From NCBI GenBank assembly GCA_947482825.1, contig CANKMT010000062.1, positions 1 to 34,091 of the forward strand: DNA of 34,091 nucleotides, given 5' to 3'. Of the stretch, positions 1 through 7,295 are shown piece after piece. Below the pieces are notes generated by a model. The model was given only the letters and a program-made list of their open reading frames with translations, made no database searches and had not been told where the DNA came from. Within the stretch, counting starts at the first letter, position 1. Every line of letters begins with the position of its first letter. The position numbers and the translations under genes are program-made. Origin of the DNA: Betaproteobacteria bacterium. GTDB lineage: Bacteria; Pseudomonadota; Gammaproteobacteria; Burkholderiales; SG8-39.

Positions 1-4
1 GGCT

Positions 5-27
5 GTGCAACTTCTTTTCTGTAAATT
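5..27. repeat. IS256-family left terminal inverted repeat
   Basis: The outer seven bases GTGCAAC and the inner twelve TTTCTGTAAATT are shared with the reverse complement of 1400-1422. The three mismatches are at repeat positions 8, 10 and 11. It lies beyond the 3' end of the transposase gene. Confidence 0.8.
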
Positions 28-67
28 GGCTGAAGGCAGTTTCATCGAGTTGAGAAGTTGGGGCGGA

Positions 68-1237
68 TCAGCGTAGTTTCATGTTGAGATAGATTTTTCC
101 TTCGAGCCAGTCTTCGTCGGTCTCGGCGAGCAGAGCCGATACCAGTCGCAGGCAGGAAGCGGGGTTGGGGAAGATCGAAGCCACGCGAGTGCGGCGCTTG
201 ATTTCCCGATTGATCCGCTCCAGCCCGTTGGTCGTGCGCAGACGAACGCGATGGCCGGCCACGAAGTTGAAGACGGTAAAGCCGTCTTGCAAATTGGCTT
301 CGGCCCAGTCGGCCAGTTTGGGTGCGTCGGTGCGCCACAGCTCGACGGCCTGTTTGAGCAAGCGCTCCGCCTCGACCCGATCCGGGGCATTGAAGATGGC
401 GCGGATACGCCGGCCGACGAGCTCACGTTGATCGATGCGAGAGATATAGCCCTGTGCGTTTTGCTGCAAATGAAACTGGCAGCGCTGCCACGGTACGCTC
501 GGCAAGGTGGCGCGCCGCGCCGCTTTGAGGCCGGCATGGTCGTCGGAGACGATCAGCTTCACCCCGGTCAGGCCGCGTCGCAGCAGGCCCTCCAGAAAGG
601 CGCGCCAATGCACCTCGGCTTCGGACAGTGCCACCGACACCCCCAGCACCCGGCGCTTGCCGTCGGCGGTGATGCCCACGGCCACCAGGACGGCGCAATC
701 GACGATGTGGCCGGCTTCGCGTATGCGCTCATAGCGCGCATCAAGCAAGATATACGGGGTTACCCCCAACGGCCGCTCGCGCCAGGCCGCCAGGCCCGTG
801 TCGAGCTGCTCGGTGGCACGGCTGACCTGGGTCGAGGAGATCGACACCTCGGGCCCGATCAGTCGCTGCAGCACCTCGATCACCTTACGGGTGGAGACGC
901 CCTGCACGTACATCTCCGCCATCATGAGATTGACGGCCTGATCGGTGCGCGAACCCTTCTCTAGGGCGCTGGGGTAGAACCCGCCCTCGCGCACCTGCGG
1001 AACAGCGAAGGTCAGTTCGCCCATGCGCGTCTTCATGGTCTTGGGCTTGAAGCCATTGGCGCTGCCCAGCCGATCGGCGCTGCGCTCATAGGGATGGGCG
1101 TTGAGAAAGTGGCTGCGCTCGATCTTGCTGGCTTCATCGACCAGAATGCGCAGCGCCTCGCCGGCGCCGTCGAGGCCTTGATCGAGAAGAGCGGCGAGTG
1201 CATCTTGCAGAGGATTGTGTTCGACACGTTGAGACAT
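68..1237 (-). CDS. IS256-family DDE transposase
   Basis: This 389-residue protein has the normal length of an IS256 (Transposase_mut) enzyme, which cuts and copies the element through a circular intermediate. The catalytic acidic residues can be assigned by motif: D166 in LLDARYE, D232 or D233 in SDDHAGL, and E340 in NGLERINRE. The conserved CQFH block (C253, H256) lies between the second and third. The N-terminal 60 residues form the usual predicted helical region. The reading frame is intact, so the enzyme may be active. The ATG at 1237 is preceded by AAGGA about nine bases upstream on the minus strand. The gene fills most of the element, with about 160 bp of non-coding DNA on the promoter side. 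Confidence in the family is high. Confidence 0.95.
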   Translation of the reverse strand: MSQRVEHNPLQDALAALLDQGLDGAGEALRILVDEASKIERSHFLNAHPYERSADRLGSANGFKPKTMKTRMGELTFAVPQVREGGFYPSALEKGSRTDQAVNLMMAEMYVQGVSTRKVIEVLQRLIGPEVSISSTQVSRATEQLDTGLAAWRERPLGVTPYILLDARYERIREAGHIVDCAVLVAVGITADGKRRVLGVSVALSEAEVHWRAFLEGLLRRGLTGVKLIVSDDHAGLKAARRATLPSVPWQRCQFHLQQNAQGYISRIDQRELVGRRIRAIFNAPDRVEAERLLKQAVELWRTDAPKLADWAEANLQDGFTVFNFVAGHRVRLRTTNGLERINREIKRRTRVASIFPNPASCLRLVSALLAETDEDWLEGKIYLNMKLR

Positions 1238-1313
1238 TTCAAGGATTCCTTAGAGGTCAGGGGTTATGATGCCTCGATGGAACCGCCCGCCGCCTAGCCC
1301 CACCAGCGGCGCC

Positions 1314-1383
1314 GCGATTTGTGGCTGGCCTCGCGTTCTTCGGGCGCTTCGCGCCCTCATCACTTCGGCCAGCCACAAATCGC
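1314..1383. repeat. Nested inverted repeat inside the IS, upstream of the transposase
   Basis: Bases 1314-1330 and 1367-1383 are a perfect 17-bp inverted repeat (GCGATTTGTGGCTGGCC and its complement). The 36-base loop holds a second perfect stem, GGGCGC-TTC-GCGCCC at 1342-1356. It lies between the transposase start and the right terminal repeat, so any transcript entering the IS from outside would form this structure before reaching the transposase. A protective terminator or a translation block is possible. This role is inferred, not shown. Confidence 0.75.
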
Positions 1384-1399
1384 AAAATCGTTCAAACCA

Positions 1400-1422
1400 A
1401 ATTTACAGAAAGCATGTTGCAC
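1400..1422. repeat. IS256-family right terminal inverted repeat
   Basis: This is the inverted partner of 5-27. It lies 48 bp upstream of the M20 amidohydrolase start, so the element replaced most of that gene's upstream region. Confidence 0.8.
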
Positions 1423-1470
1423 TAACAGAAACTCGGGCCATGGTCATCCAAAGTCACTAAGAGTCCCCCA

Positions 1471-2736
1471 ATGAACACTGTGTCATCGAAAATTCCCGCA
1501 AGCCTGCTCTCTGCGCGCCGGGTGATGGACCGCGCGGACGCGCTTGCGCGCCACTCCGAGCTCCCGGGCGGGCTGACGCGCGTCTACCTGTCCGCGGAAC
1601 AGCGGGCCGCAAACGGCCTCGTCCTTGGTTGGATGCTCGAGGCAGGGATGGACGCAAAGCTGGATGCAATCGGCAACTGCGCCGGCCGCTACGAAGGCGC
1701 GAAGCCGGGCCTGCCCTGCCTGATGCTCGGCTCACACCTGGACACGGTGCGCGATGCCGGCCGCTACGACGGAATGCTTGGCGTGATCACCGCGATCGAC
1801 TGCGTGCATGCGCTCAACGCATCCGGCAAGCGCCTGCCCTTCGCGATCGAAGTGATCGGCTTCGCGGACGAGGAGGGCGTGCGTTTCGGCACCACTTTCC
1901 TCGGCAGCCGCGCGGTGGCCGGGACTTTCAAGCAGGAAGCGCTCGATGCGGTGGACGAGGACGGCATGAAGCTGGCGGAAGCGATGCGCGGTTTCGGACT
2001 CGACCCAGCGCGCATTGGCGAAGCGGCGCATTCGCGTGAGACCGTGCTTGCTTACGCGGAACTGCACATCGAGCAAGGCCCGGTCCTGGAGGCCGAAGGC
2101 CACGCGGTCGGCGTGGTTACCGCGATCAACGGCGCGACGCGTTACGCTTTCGAAATCGAAGGGTTCGCCGGGCACGCGGGCACGGTGCCGATGGGACTGC
2201 GCAAGGATGCGCTGGCCGCAGCATCCGAATGCGTGCTGGCGATCGAGGCGCGTGCATCGAGCGAACCGGAACTGGTGGCCACGGTCGGCAAGCTGGAGAC
2301 GCTCCCGGGGGCGATGAACGTGATTCCCGGTCGGGTCAGGTTTTCGCTCGACCTGCGCGCGCCGCGGGATGCGCAGCGCGAAACGGCGGTCGCCGAGGTG
2401 CTCGCGAAATTGCAGGCTGTCTGCACGCGGCGCGGCGTCACGCTGCATGCGAAAAAGATGCACGACGAACCCGTGGCCCGATGCGCCGACTGGATCCAGG
2501 CCCAGATCGGCGCTGCGATTCAAGAAGAGGGCCGCCCGGTGCGGCGCCTGCCCAGCGGCGCGGGGCACGACGGCATGGCGATGCAGGCGATTGCGGATAT
2601 CGGCATGCTGTTCGTGCGCTGCAAGAGCGGCGTGAGCCACAACCCGGCCGAAGCGATTGCTGAAGAAGATGCGGAAACCGCGACCCGGGTACTGCTTCGC
2701 TTCATCGAGAACTTCACGACGCCGGCGCGCCCATGA
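1471..2736 (+). CDS. M20 family Zn-dependent amidohydrolase (allantoate/N-carbamoyl-L-amino acid hydrolase type)
   Basis: This 421-residue enzyme belongs to the AllC/HyuC branch of the M20 metallopeptidases, which hydrolyse ureido or carbamoyl amides and release ammonia and CO2. The two-metal site is readable: H89 in GSHLDT, D100 in GRYDG, the catalytic pair E134/E135 in ADEEGVRFG, H199 in LHIEQGP, and H390 in SGVSHNPAE. The dimerisation-domain block GFAGHAGTVPM (230-240) carries the substrate-contacting H235. Length is normal for the family. The ATG has only a weak ribosome site. Most of its original upstream region has been displaced by the IS ending at 1422. It converges on the minus-strand cluster. 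A role on carbamoylated or ureido intermediates of that cluster is plausible, but the exact substrate (allantoate, N-carbamoyl-beta-alanine or another) cannot be chosen from sequence. Confidence 0.9.
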   Translation: MNTVSSKIPASLLSARRVMDRADALARHSELPGGLTRVYLSAEQRAANGLVLGWMLEAGMDAKLDAIGNCAGRYEGAKPGLPCLMLGSHLDTVRDAGRYDGMLGVITAIDCVHALNASGKRLPFAIEVIGFADEEGVRFGTTFLGSRAVAGTFKQEALDAVDEDGMKLAEAMRGFGLDPARIGEAAHSRETVLAYAELHIEQGPVLEAEGHAVGVVTAINGATRYAFEIEGFAGHAGTVPMGLRKDALAAASECVLAIEARASSEPELVATVGKLETLPGAMNVIPGRVRFSLDLRAPRDAQRETAVAEVLAKLQAVCTRRGVTLHAKKMHDEPVARCADWIQAQIGAAIQEEGRPVRRLPSGAGHDGMAMQAIADIGMLFVRCKSGVSHNPAEAIAEEDAETATRVLLRFIENFTTPARP

Positions 2737-2816
2737 CGGAATTCGTGCACGCAGACGAACGGATGCGCGCCATGTGCAGATGAATGGCAGTATTTCGCCT
2801 GGAAACCCAATATCCA

Positions 2817-3782
2817 TCAGGGGGTCTTTGAAAAAATGGCAGCATTGGACAGGCCGGCAATCCGCTCGATCGCGGCCTGGTCGAAGCGGTCGCGCAGGCC
2901 GATGCAGGCCAGGCCCGTGGGGCCCCGGCCCGCGAAAGGCGTGACTTCGAAGCGCGCGCCGACGAGATGAAGCGCTTTGAGCGTCCCGTCGAGGTCGCGC
3001 AACACGCCCTTGGCGCGGATCAGCCCGCAAGCCGGATCGGCCAGGGCTCGGGCCAGCCGCTCGACATCGACCGCGTCGGGTAGCTCGAAACTGGCGCTTG
3101 CGTAGCGCGCCGACGCGTCCTCGATGGGGCGAAGGTTCCCGGTCGAAAGCAAGCCGGTCCCGGCGCGCATCGAGTCAAGTTCGAATCCGCCGAACAGGAT
3201 CTCCGGCGGGATGCGGCCGCGCACCGCCTCGACCACTCTTGCGCGAGGTGCGGCCTGCGCCATCCACATATGCAGGTCCGCGTGTGAATCCGGTGTGACG
3301 AGATCGGTCTTGTTTACGATCACGAGATCGGCCTCGGCCAGTTGCCGCGTGATGGTGTCGCCCATGTACGGATCGGCTGTGCGAGCGCGAACGGTTTCGG
3401 CATCGGTGACCACCGCGACGCCATCGATCGAGAATGCGGCGAGAAGGGCGACCGAGCGAGCCACGCCGCCGGGCAACGCCACGCCGCTGGTTTCGATCAG
3501 CAGGTGATCCGGCGCAGGCGTGCGCTGCGCCAGTTTCGCAAGAGCGCCCATCAGGTCGCTGCCGAACGAGCAGCACACGCAGCCGCCGGCAATGCTGATG
3601 AGGTCGTCGTCCTGCGCTTCGATCAGGTCGGCGTCGATCGGCAGGGCGCCGAAGTCGTTTACGAGGATCGCGATGCGCCGGCCGGCGGCGTTGCGCAGCA
3701 GGTGGTTGACCAGCGTGGTCTTGCCGGCGCCGAGATAGCCGCCGATGACGGTGACCGGAATTCGCGCCGGCGCTGCGCCCAT
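2817..3782 (-). CDS. COG0523 (CobW/P47K) family GTPase, candidate zinc metallochaperone
   Basis: This is a 321-residue G3E GTPase. Walker A is GGYLGAGKTT (14-23), the metal-binding CXCC motif is CVCC at 68-71 in GGCVCCS, followed by ETSG (97-100) and the guanine-specificity motif NKTD (157-160). A C-terminal CobW_C-like region follows. COG0523 proteins deliver Zn or other metals to client enzymes. The open frame continues far upstream, but the ATG at 3782 lies five bases after the stop of the YtcJ-like amidohydrolase and fits the family N-terminus. The tight coupling suggests, by inference, that it loads metal into that hydrolase or others in the cluster. There is no cobalamin synthesis gene nearby, so a true CobW role is unlikely. 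It is the last gene of the minus-strand run. Confidence 0.9.
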   Translation of the reverse strand: MGAAPARIPVTVIGGYLGAGKTTLVNHLLRNAAGRRIAILVNDFGALPIDADLIEAQDDDLISIAGGCVCCSFGSDLMGALAKLAQRTPAPDHLLIETSGVALPGGVARSVALLAAFSIDGVAVVTDAETVRARTADPYMGDTITRQLAEADLVIVNKTDLVTPDSHADLHMWMAQAAPRARVVEAVRGRIPPEILFGGFELDSMRAGTGLLSTGNLRPIEDASARYASASFELPDAVDVERLARALADPACGLIRAKGVLRDLDGTLKALHLVGARFEVTPFAGRGPTGLACIGLRDRFDQAAIERIAGLSNAAIFSKTP

Positions 3783-3787
3783 CGGGC

Positions 3788-5434
3788 TCAGGGCGCCTTC
3801 GGGGCCTCGAAAATGCGCCCGTCCTGAACGGTGCCCCAGACGCGCACGTCCTTCAGGCGCTCCCGGCCGATCTCGGTCGGGTCGTCTTCGAGGACAGCGA
3901 AGTCGGCGCGCTTGCCGCATTCGATCGAGCCGACTTCGTGGTCGAGCTTGAGCGTATAGGCCGCTCCGAGCGTGATCGTGCGCAGCGCATCGGACACGCT
4001 GATCCTTTCGGCTTCGCCAAGCGTGCGGCCGCTCGCGGTGCGCCGGTTGACTGCGCACCAGGCGGTGAACAGCGGCCCCAGCGGCGTGACCGGCGCATCG
4101 GAATGGATCGCGAGCGGCACACCCGTCGCGAGCGCGGTGGCGCAGGCGTTCATGCGCTCTGCTCGCTCCGGGCCCACCGTGGTAGCGTAGTGCTGGTCGC
4201 CCCAGTAGAAGTGGTGGTTCGGGAAGAGGTTTACGCACATGCCCAGCGCCTTCATGCGCCGGAATTGCGCGGCGTTGATGAGCTGCCCGTGCTGGATCGT
4301 GAAGCGGTGGTCGCGTGAAGGGTGCTTTGCGAGCGCCTCCTCGACGCAATCGAGCAGCAGCTCGGTGGCCTCATCGCCGTTGGTGTGCGCGTGGATCTGC
4401 ACGCCGTGCTCCAGCGCGCCGGCCAGGGCCGCGCGCAACTGCTCCGGCGCGACATACCAAAGGCCGTTGGGAGCGCCGTTGTAGTAGCCCGGCCACTTGA
4501 GACGCGCCGAGAATCCCTGGATCGAGCCGTCGACGACGATCTTCACGATCCCCAGGCGCAACTGGTTCGAGCTCGCGCCGCGCAGTTCCAGGGCGCGCTT
4601 GATGAGTTCGTCCGGAGCGATGCTCAGGAAGCGGCGCAGCGAAACGACCCGCACGGGGAAGTCGGGCTCGCCGGTCACGCGAGCCATCATCTCGACGGCT
4701 TCCTGGGGCAGCTGGCTCGCCATGTCAGCCGCGGTGGTCACGCCTTTGCGTACGCAGAGCTTGGCGAAATAACGCAGCCCCAATTCGTCGCAGGCAAGGA
4801 TCTCGCGGTCGAAGCCCACGTGCGGCGAGGCCGGCATCATGGCCTCGGGGCCCTTGAGTTCGCCGGTGGGCAAGCCGTCTGCGCCCAGCGGGATGCCGGG
4901 ATGATCGACGCCGGGGCGCAACAGTCCGCAGAGTTCGAGCGCCTTGGTGTTGACGTTGAGGATATGGCCGCTCGCATGGAGTACGCCGACGGGACGCGTG
5001 GGCGAGGCCCGATCGAGGTCTTGGCGCGTGCATCTGCGTTCGCCGTAGTAGATCGGGTCGAGGCCCCAGCCGGCGATCGGCTGCGCTGCGTCTTTGAGAG
5101 CGGCGCCTGCCGCCTTAAGGCGCTCGACCGCCGCTTCGATCGAGTTCGCGCCGGTCCACACGCGGCCCTCCGGGTCCGTGCGGTCGAAGTAGCCGACATA
5201 CGTGTATCGCCAGAACGTGCCTTCGCTGGTATGGCTGTGGCCCTCGACCAGGCCCGGCATGAGGACCTTGTCGGCAAACCGGTCGTCCAGCGTATATGCG
5301 CCCCAGCCCTTGAGTTCGTCGAGCGAACCAGCGCCGAGGATGCGACCGTCCCGGATCGCGACGTGCGTCGCCTCCGGACGGGCCGGGTTCATGGTCAGGA
5401 TGCGGCGGGCGCGGTAGATCGTCGTCATTTTCAT
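3788..5434 (-). CDS. YtcJ-like metal-dependent amidohydrolase (Amidohydro_3)
   Basis: This 548-residue amidohydrolase-superfamily protein has the HSH metal pair H66/H68 in MPGLVEGHSHT, K298 in IVKIVVDGS, HAH (H348/H350) followed by TNGDE, H382 in IQHGQL, and D446 in IHSDAPVTPLGP. Family members hydrolyse amide, imide or related C-N bonds, and the substrate here is unknown. Length is normal. The start may be the ATG at 5434 or the ATG at 5428 (MTTIYRARR). Neither has a Shine-Dalgarno sequence, because all DNA upstream of base 5434 is now the inverted repeat of the inserted RAYT unit. Before that insertion the gene probably followed directly on the ABC ATPase gene in one operon. It is followed five bases later by the COG0523 GTPase. 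Confidence 0.9.
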   Translation of the reverse strand: MKMTTIYRARRILTMNPARPEATHVAIRDGRILGAGSLDELKGWGAYTLDDRFADKVLMPGLVEGHSHTSEGTFWRYTYVGYFDRTDPEGRVWTGANSIEAAVERLKAAGAALKDAAQPIAGWGLDPIYYGERRCTRQDLDRASPTRPVGVLHASGHILNVNTKALELCGLLRPGVDHPGIPLGADGLPTGELKGPEAMMPASPHVGFDREILACDELGLRYFAKLCVRKGVTTAADMASQLPQEAVEMMARVTGEPDFPVRVVSLRRFLSIAPDELIKRALELRGASSNQLRLGIVKIVVDGSIQGFSARLKWPGYYNGAPNGLWYVAPEQLRAALAGALEHGVQIHAHTNGDEATELLLDCVEEALAKHPSRDHRFTIQHGQLINAAQFRRMKALGMCVNLFPNHHFYWGDQHYATTVGPERAERMNACATALATGVPLAIHSDAPVTPLGPLFTAWCAVNRRTASGRTLGEAERISVSDALRTITLGAAYTLKLDHEVGSIECGKRADFAVLEDDPTEIGRERLKDVRVWGTVQDGRIFEAPKAP

Positions 5435-5459
5435 AAATGGGGCCAGGCTCGATTATTTC
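5434..5459. repeat. Left inverted repeat of the RAYT unit
   Basis: The sequence TAAATGGGGCCAGGCTC followed by GATTATTT is inverted at 6251-6275. The first 17 bases match perfectly, and the match continues imperfectly for about five more. It abuts the start codon of the YtcJ-like gene on the minus strand. A further short hairpin (CCGCC-loop-GGCGG, 5472-5486) lies just inside. Confidence 0.85.
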
Positions 5460-5547
5460 GCAAGGAATGATCCGCCATTTGGGCGGGAGGGTCCACCGCG
5501 GCGCGACTCGTGCGTTGGGATGGTATTGCCATTCGATCAATTGAAGC

Positions 5548-6276
5548 ATGCCTCGTCGCGCCCGCTCGCACCTGGACCATGTCCCACTGCATATCGTGCA
5601 GCGCGGGCACAATCGTGACGCTTGCTTCTTCTCGGAGGACGACTATCGAAGTTATTTGTACTGGCTGGATGAGGCCTTGCGCGACGCCGAATGCACCTTG
5701 CATGCGTATGTCCTGATGACCAATCACGTTCATCTGCTGCTGACGCCAACGCGTGCGGCGGCGGTGCCTGGCGCCCTCATTTCCCTGGGTCGCCGGTATG
5801 TCCAGCGTATCAATCGAATCCACAATCGCACCGGGACATTGTGGGACAGCCGCTACAAGTCGTCGCTGATCCATGCAAATTCGTACTTGCTGTCCTGTCA
5901 GCGCTACATTGAACTCAACCCTGTGCGTGCCGGGCTGGTTCGAGATCCGGCCGACTATCGATGGTCGAGCTATCGGTTGCACGCATTCGGCCTGCCGAAT
6001 CCTATCGTGGCGTCGCACCCTCTGTACTACACACTCGGTCGGGATGGCGCCGCACGGCAAGTTGCGTATCGCAGGCTCGTCGAGGCACGGCTGGAACGAG
6101 CCGTCACCGACAACATTCGATCGGCGCTCGCTCACGGCATGCCCGTGGGCGACTCGCAGTTTCTCGCCATGGTCGAAAGCATGACCGGGATTCCGTCGCA
6201 GCCCAAGCCGCGCGGGCGACCGCGCCAAGGTGGGCGACTTGTCCTGACCGGGAAAATTGAGCCTGGCCCCATTTAA
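5548..6276 (+). CDS. REP-associated tyrosine transposase (RAYT, Y1_Tnp/IS200-like)
   Basis: This 242-residue HUH nuclease has the metal-binding HVH (H60, H62) in MTNHVHLLLTP and the probable nucleophile Y120 in CQRYIELNPVRAGLV. The diagnostic block GTLWDSRYKSSLI (96-108) is also present. Such enzymes nick single-stranded DNA at REP-type hairpins and form a 5'-phosphotyrosine link. The C-terminus KIEPGPI and the TAA stop are encoded by the right inverted repeat. The gene is intact and lies on the strand opposite the surrounding operon. Its ATG has a weak purine stretch (TTGAAG) upstream. It is longer than minimal IS200 TnpA (about 150 residues), with an extra basic C-terminal tail (PKPRGRPRQGG) typical of RAYTs. 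Confidence 0.93.
   Translation: MPRRARSHLDHVPLHIVQRGHNRDACFFSEDDYRSYLYWLDEALRDAECTLHAYVLMTNHVHLLLTPTRAAAVPGALISLGRRYVQRINRIHNRTGTLWDSRYKSSLIHANSYLLSCQRYIELNPVRAGLVRDPADYRWSSYRLHAFGLPNPIVASHPLYYTLGRDGAARQVAYRRLVEARLERAVTDNIRSALAHGMPVGDSQFLAMVESMTGIPSQPKPRGRPRQGGRLVLTGKIEPGPI
6251..6275. repeat. Right inverted repeat of the RAYT unit
   Basis: This is the reverse complement of 5434-5459, sharing TAAATGGGGCCAGGCTC. The sequence TTTAAA at 6272-6277 contains TAA on both strands and ends two convergent genes. Confidence 0.85.
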
Positions 6277-7295
6277 AGGAGGGGGGGGCGGTGAGGGGCG
6301 GTGCCGTCGTCGCGCACGAGGTGGCAGGCCACGCGTTGCCCGGTGCGGATTTCGCGTAGCGCGGGTTCCTCTGCGTGGCAGCGCGATTCGGCGAAGGGGC
6401 AGCGGGCTGAAAAACGGCAGCCGGGCGGCGGGTTGATTGGGCTGGGTGGATCGCCCTCGAGGCGCATGCGTGATGCGCCTTCCGTGGGGGCGCCTCTTCG
6501 CCGGCGGCCCATGCGCGGCACGGCCGAGAGCAAGGCCCAGGTGTAGGGGTGAAGCGGGTCCTCGAAGAGCGCCTCGCGCGTCGAGTACTCGACGATGCGC
6601 CCGAGGTACATGACTGCGATCTCGTCGCAGAGGTATTGCACCACGCCGAGGTCGTGCGAAATGAGGAGGTAGGTGAGGCCATATTCGCGCTGCAGCGCAC
6701 CCAGCAGATTGAGGATCTGGGCCTGGATCGCAACGTCGAGCGCCGAGACCGGCTCGTCGCACACCACCAGTTCCGGTTTGGTGGCGAGTGCACGCGCGAT
6801 GCCGATCCTCTGGCGCTGCCCGCCGGAGAACTGGTGCGGAAACAACTGCGCCTGGTCCGGACGCAAGCCGACCTGTCCGAACAAGCCGCGCACCCGATCC
6901 GCGCGCTCGGACTCGGTGCCGATGTTCATGCGCTGCATCGGCTCGCGCACGATGGCACCCGCGCGCATGCGCGGGTTCAGCGAGGAATAGGGGTCCTGGA
7001 AGATCATCTGGACCCTGTGGCGCGCGCTGCGCAACTGCTCGCCTTGAAACTCCGAAAATGCCTCACCGGCCAGGCGCACTTTGCCGGCGGTGATGTCGAG
7101 CAACCGCATGACGGCCAGCGCTGTGGTGGTCTTGCCCGACCCCGACTCGCCGACGATGCCGAACGTGCTGCCGTGGCGCACGGAAAAGCTGACCCCATCG
7201 ACCGCCCGCACGGTCTGCGGCGCGGAGAACACCGAGCGTTTCTTCAGGGGGAAATGGACCCGCAGGTCCGCGACTTCGAGCAGTGGCTGGCTCAC
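6273..7295 (-). CDS. ABC transporter ATP-binding protein, DppF/OppF type
   Basis: This is the 340-residue second ATPase of a peptide/nickel-type importer. Walker A is GESGSGKTT (49-57), Q-loop FQDPYSSLNP (99-108), signature FSGGQRQR (156-163), Walker B LVVCDEP (176-182) and switch H214. The oligopeptide-transporter C-terminal block with RCPFAESRC follows. The frame is open far upstream, but the GTG at 7295 overlaps the TGA of the preceding ATPase gene (GTGA), which fits translational coupling and the family N-terminus. Its TAA stop lies in the inverted repeat of the RAYT unit, so the last few residues may be altered relative to the ancestral gene. A run of eight G at 6281-6288 lies in the last codons. 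It acts at the inner face of the membrane with its partner ATPase and two permeases. Confidence 0.93.
   Translation of the reverse strand: MSQPLLEVADLRVHFPLKKRSVFSAPQTVRAVDGVSFSVRHGSTFGIVGESGSGKTTTALAVMRLLDITAGKVRLAGEAFSEFQGEQLRSARHRVQMIFQDPYSSLNPRMRAGAIVREPMQRMNIGTESERADRVRGLFGQVGLRPDQAQLFPHQFSGGQRQRIGIARALATKPELVVCDEPVSALDVAIQAQILNLLGALQREYGLTYLLISHDLGVVQYLCDEIAVMYLGRIVEYSTREALFEDPLHPYTWALLSAVPRMGRRRRGAPTEGASRMRLEGDPPSPINPPPGCRFSARCPFAESRCHAEEPALREIRTGQRVACHLVRDDGTAPHRPPLL

Larger units (their letters stand above)
5..1422 (-). mobile_element. IS256-family insertion sequence, apparently complete
   Basis: A single transposase gene is enclosed by imperfect terminal inverted repeats of 23 bp (20 of 23 match) at 5-27 and 1400-1422. 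The element might begin at base 1 (GGCTGTGCAAC), since many IS256 members start with GG, but then bases 2-4 would not pair with the other end. IS256 elements make about 8-bp target duplications. The left flank is outside the window, so this cannot be tested. Strand refers to the transposase. The window starting at an IS end suggests a contig broken at a multicopy element. Confidence 0.85.
5434..6275 (+). mobile_element. RAYT unit bounded by terminal inverted repeats
   Basis: A Y1 (HUH) transposase gene is enclosed by a near-perfect inverted repeat of 17-22 bp. The unit lies antisense within a minus-strand operon, exactly between the ABC ATPase and the YtcJ-like gene. Its right end supplies the stop codons of both the transposase and the ATPase, and its left end touches the YtcJ start. 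RAYT proteins act on REP-like palindromes. This copy carries them at its own ends, which is compatible with mobility as a small IS200-like unit. Confidence 0.75.

Noticed and set aside
1411..1470. Outward promoter at the IS right end driving the M20 gene (TTGCAC at 1417-1422)
   Set aside because: The -35-like box matches only three of six bases and no acceptable -10 lies at 16-18 bp.
1732..3030. Minus-strand open frame (432 residues) opposite the M20 amidohydrolase gene
   Set aside because: Shadow composition; it covers both the M20 gene and the end of the COG0523 GTPase gene in a different frame.
2817..3782. Assignment as cobalamin-synthesis protein CobW
   Set aside because: No cobalamin genes are nearby. 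The protein fits the wider COG0523 group, and the context favours a hydrolase metallochaperone.
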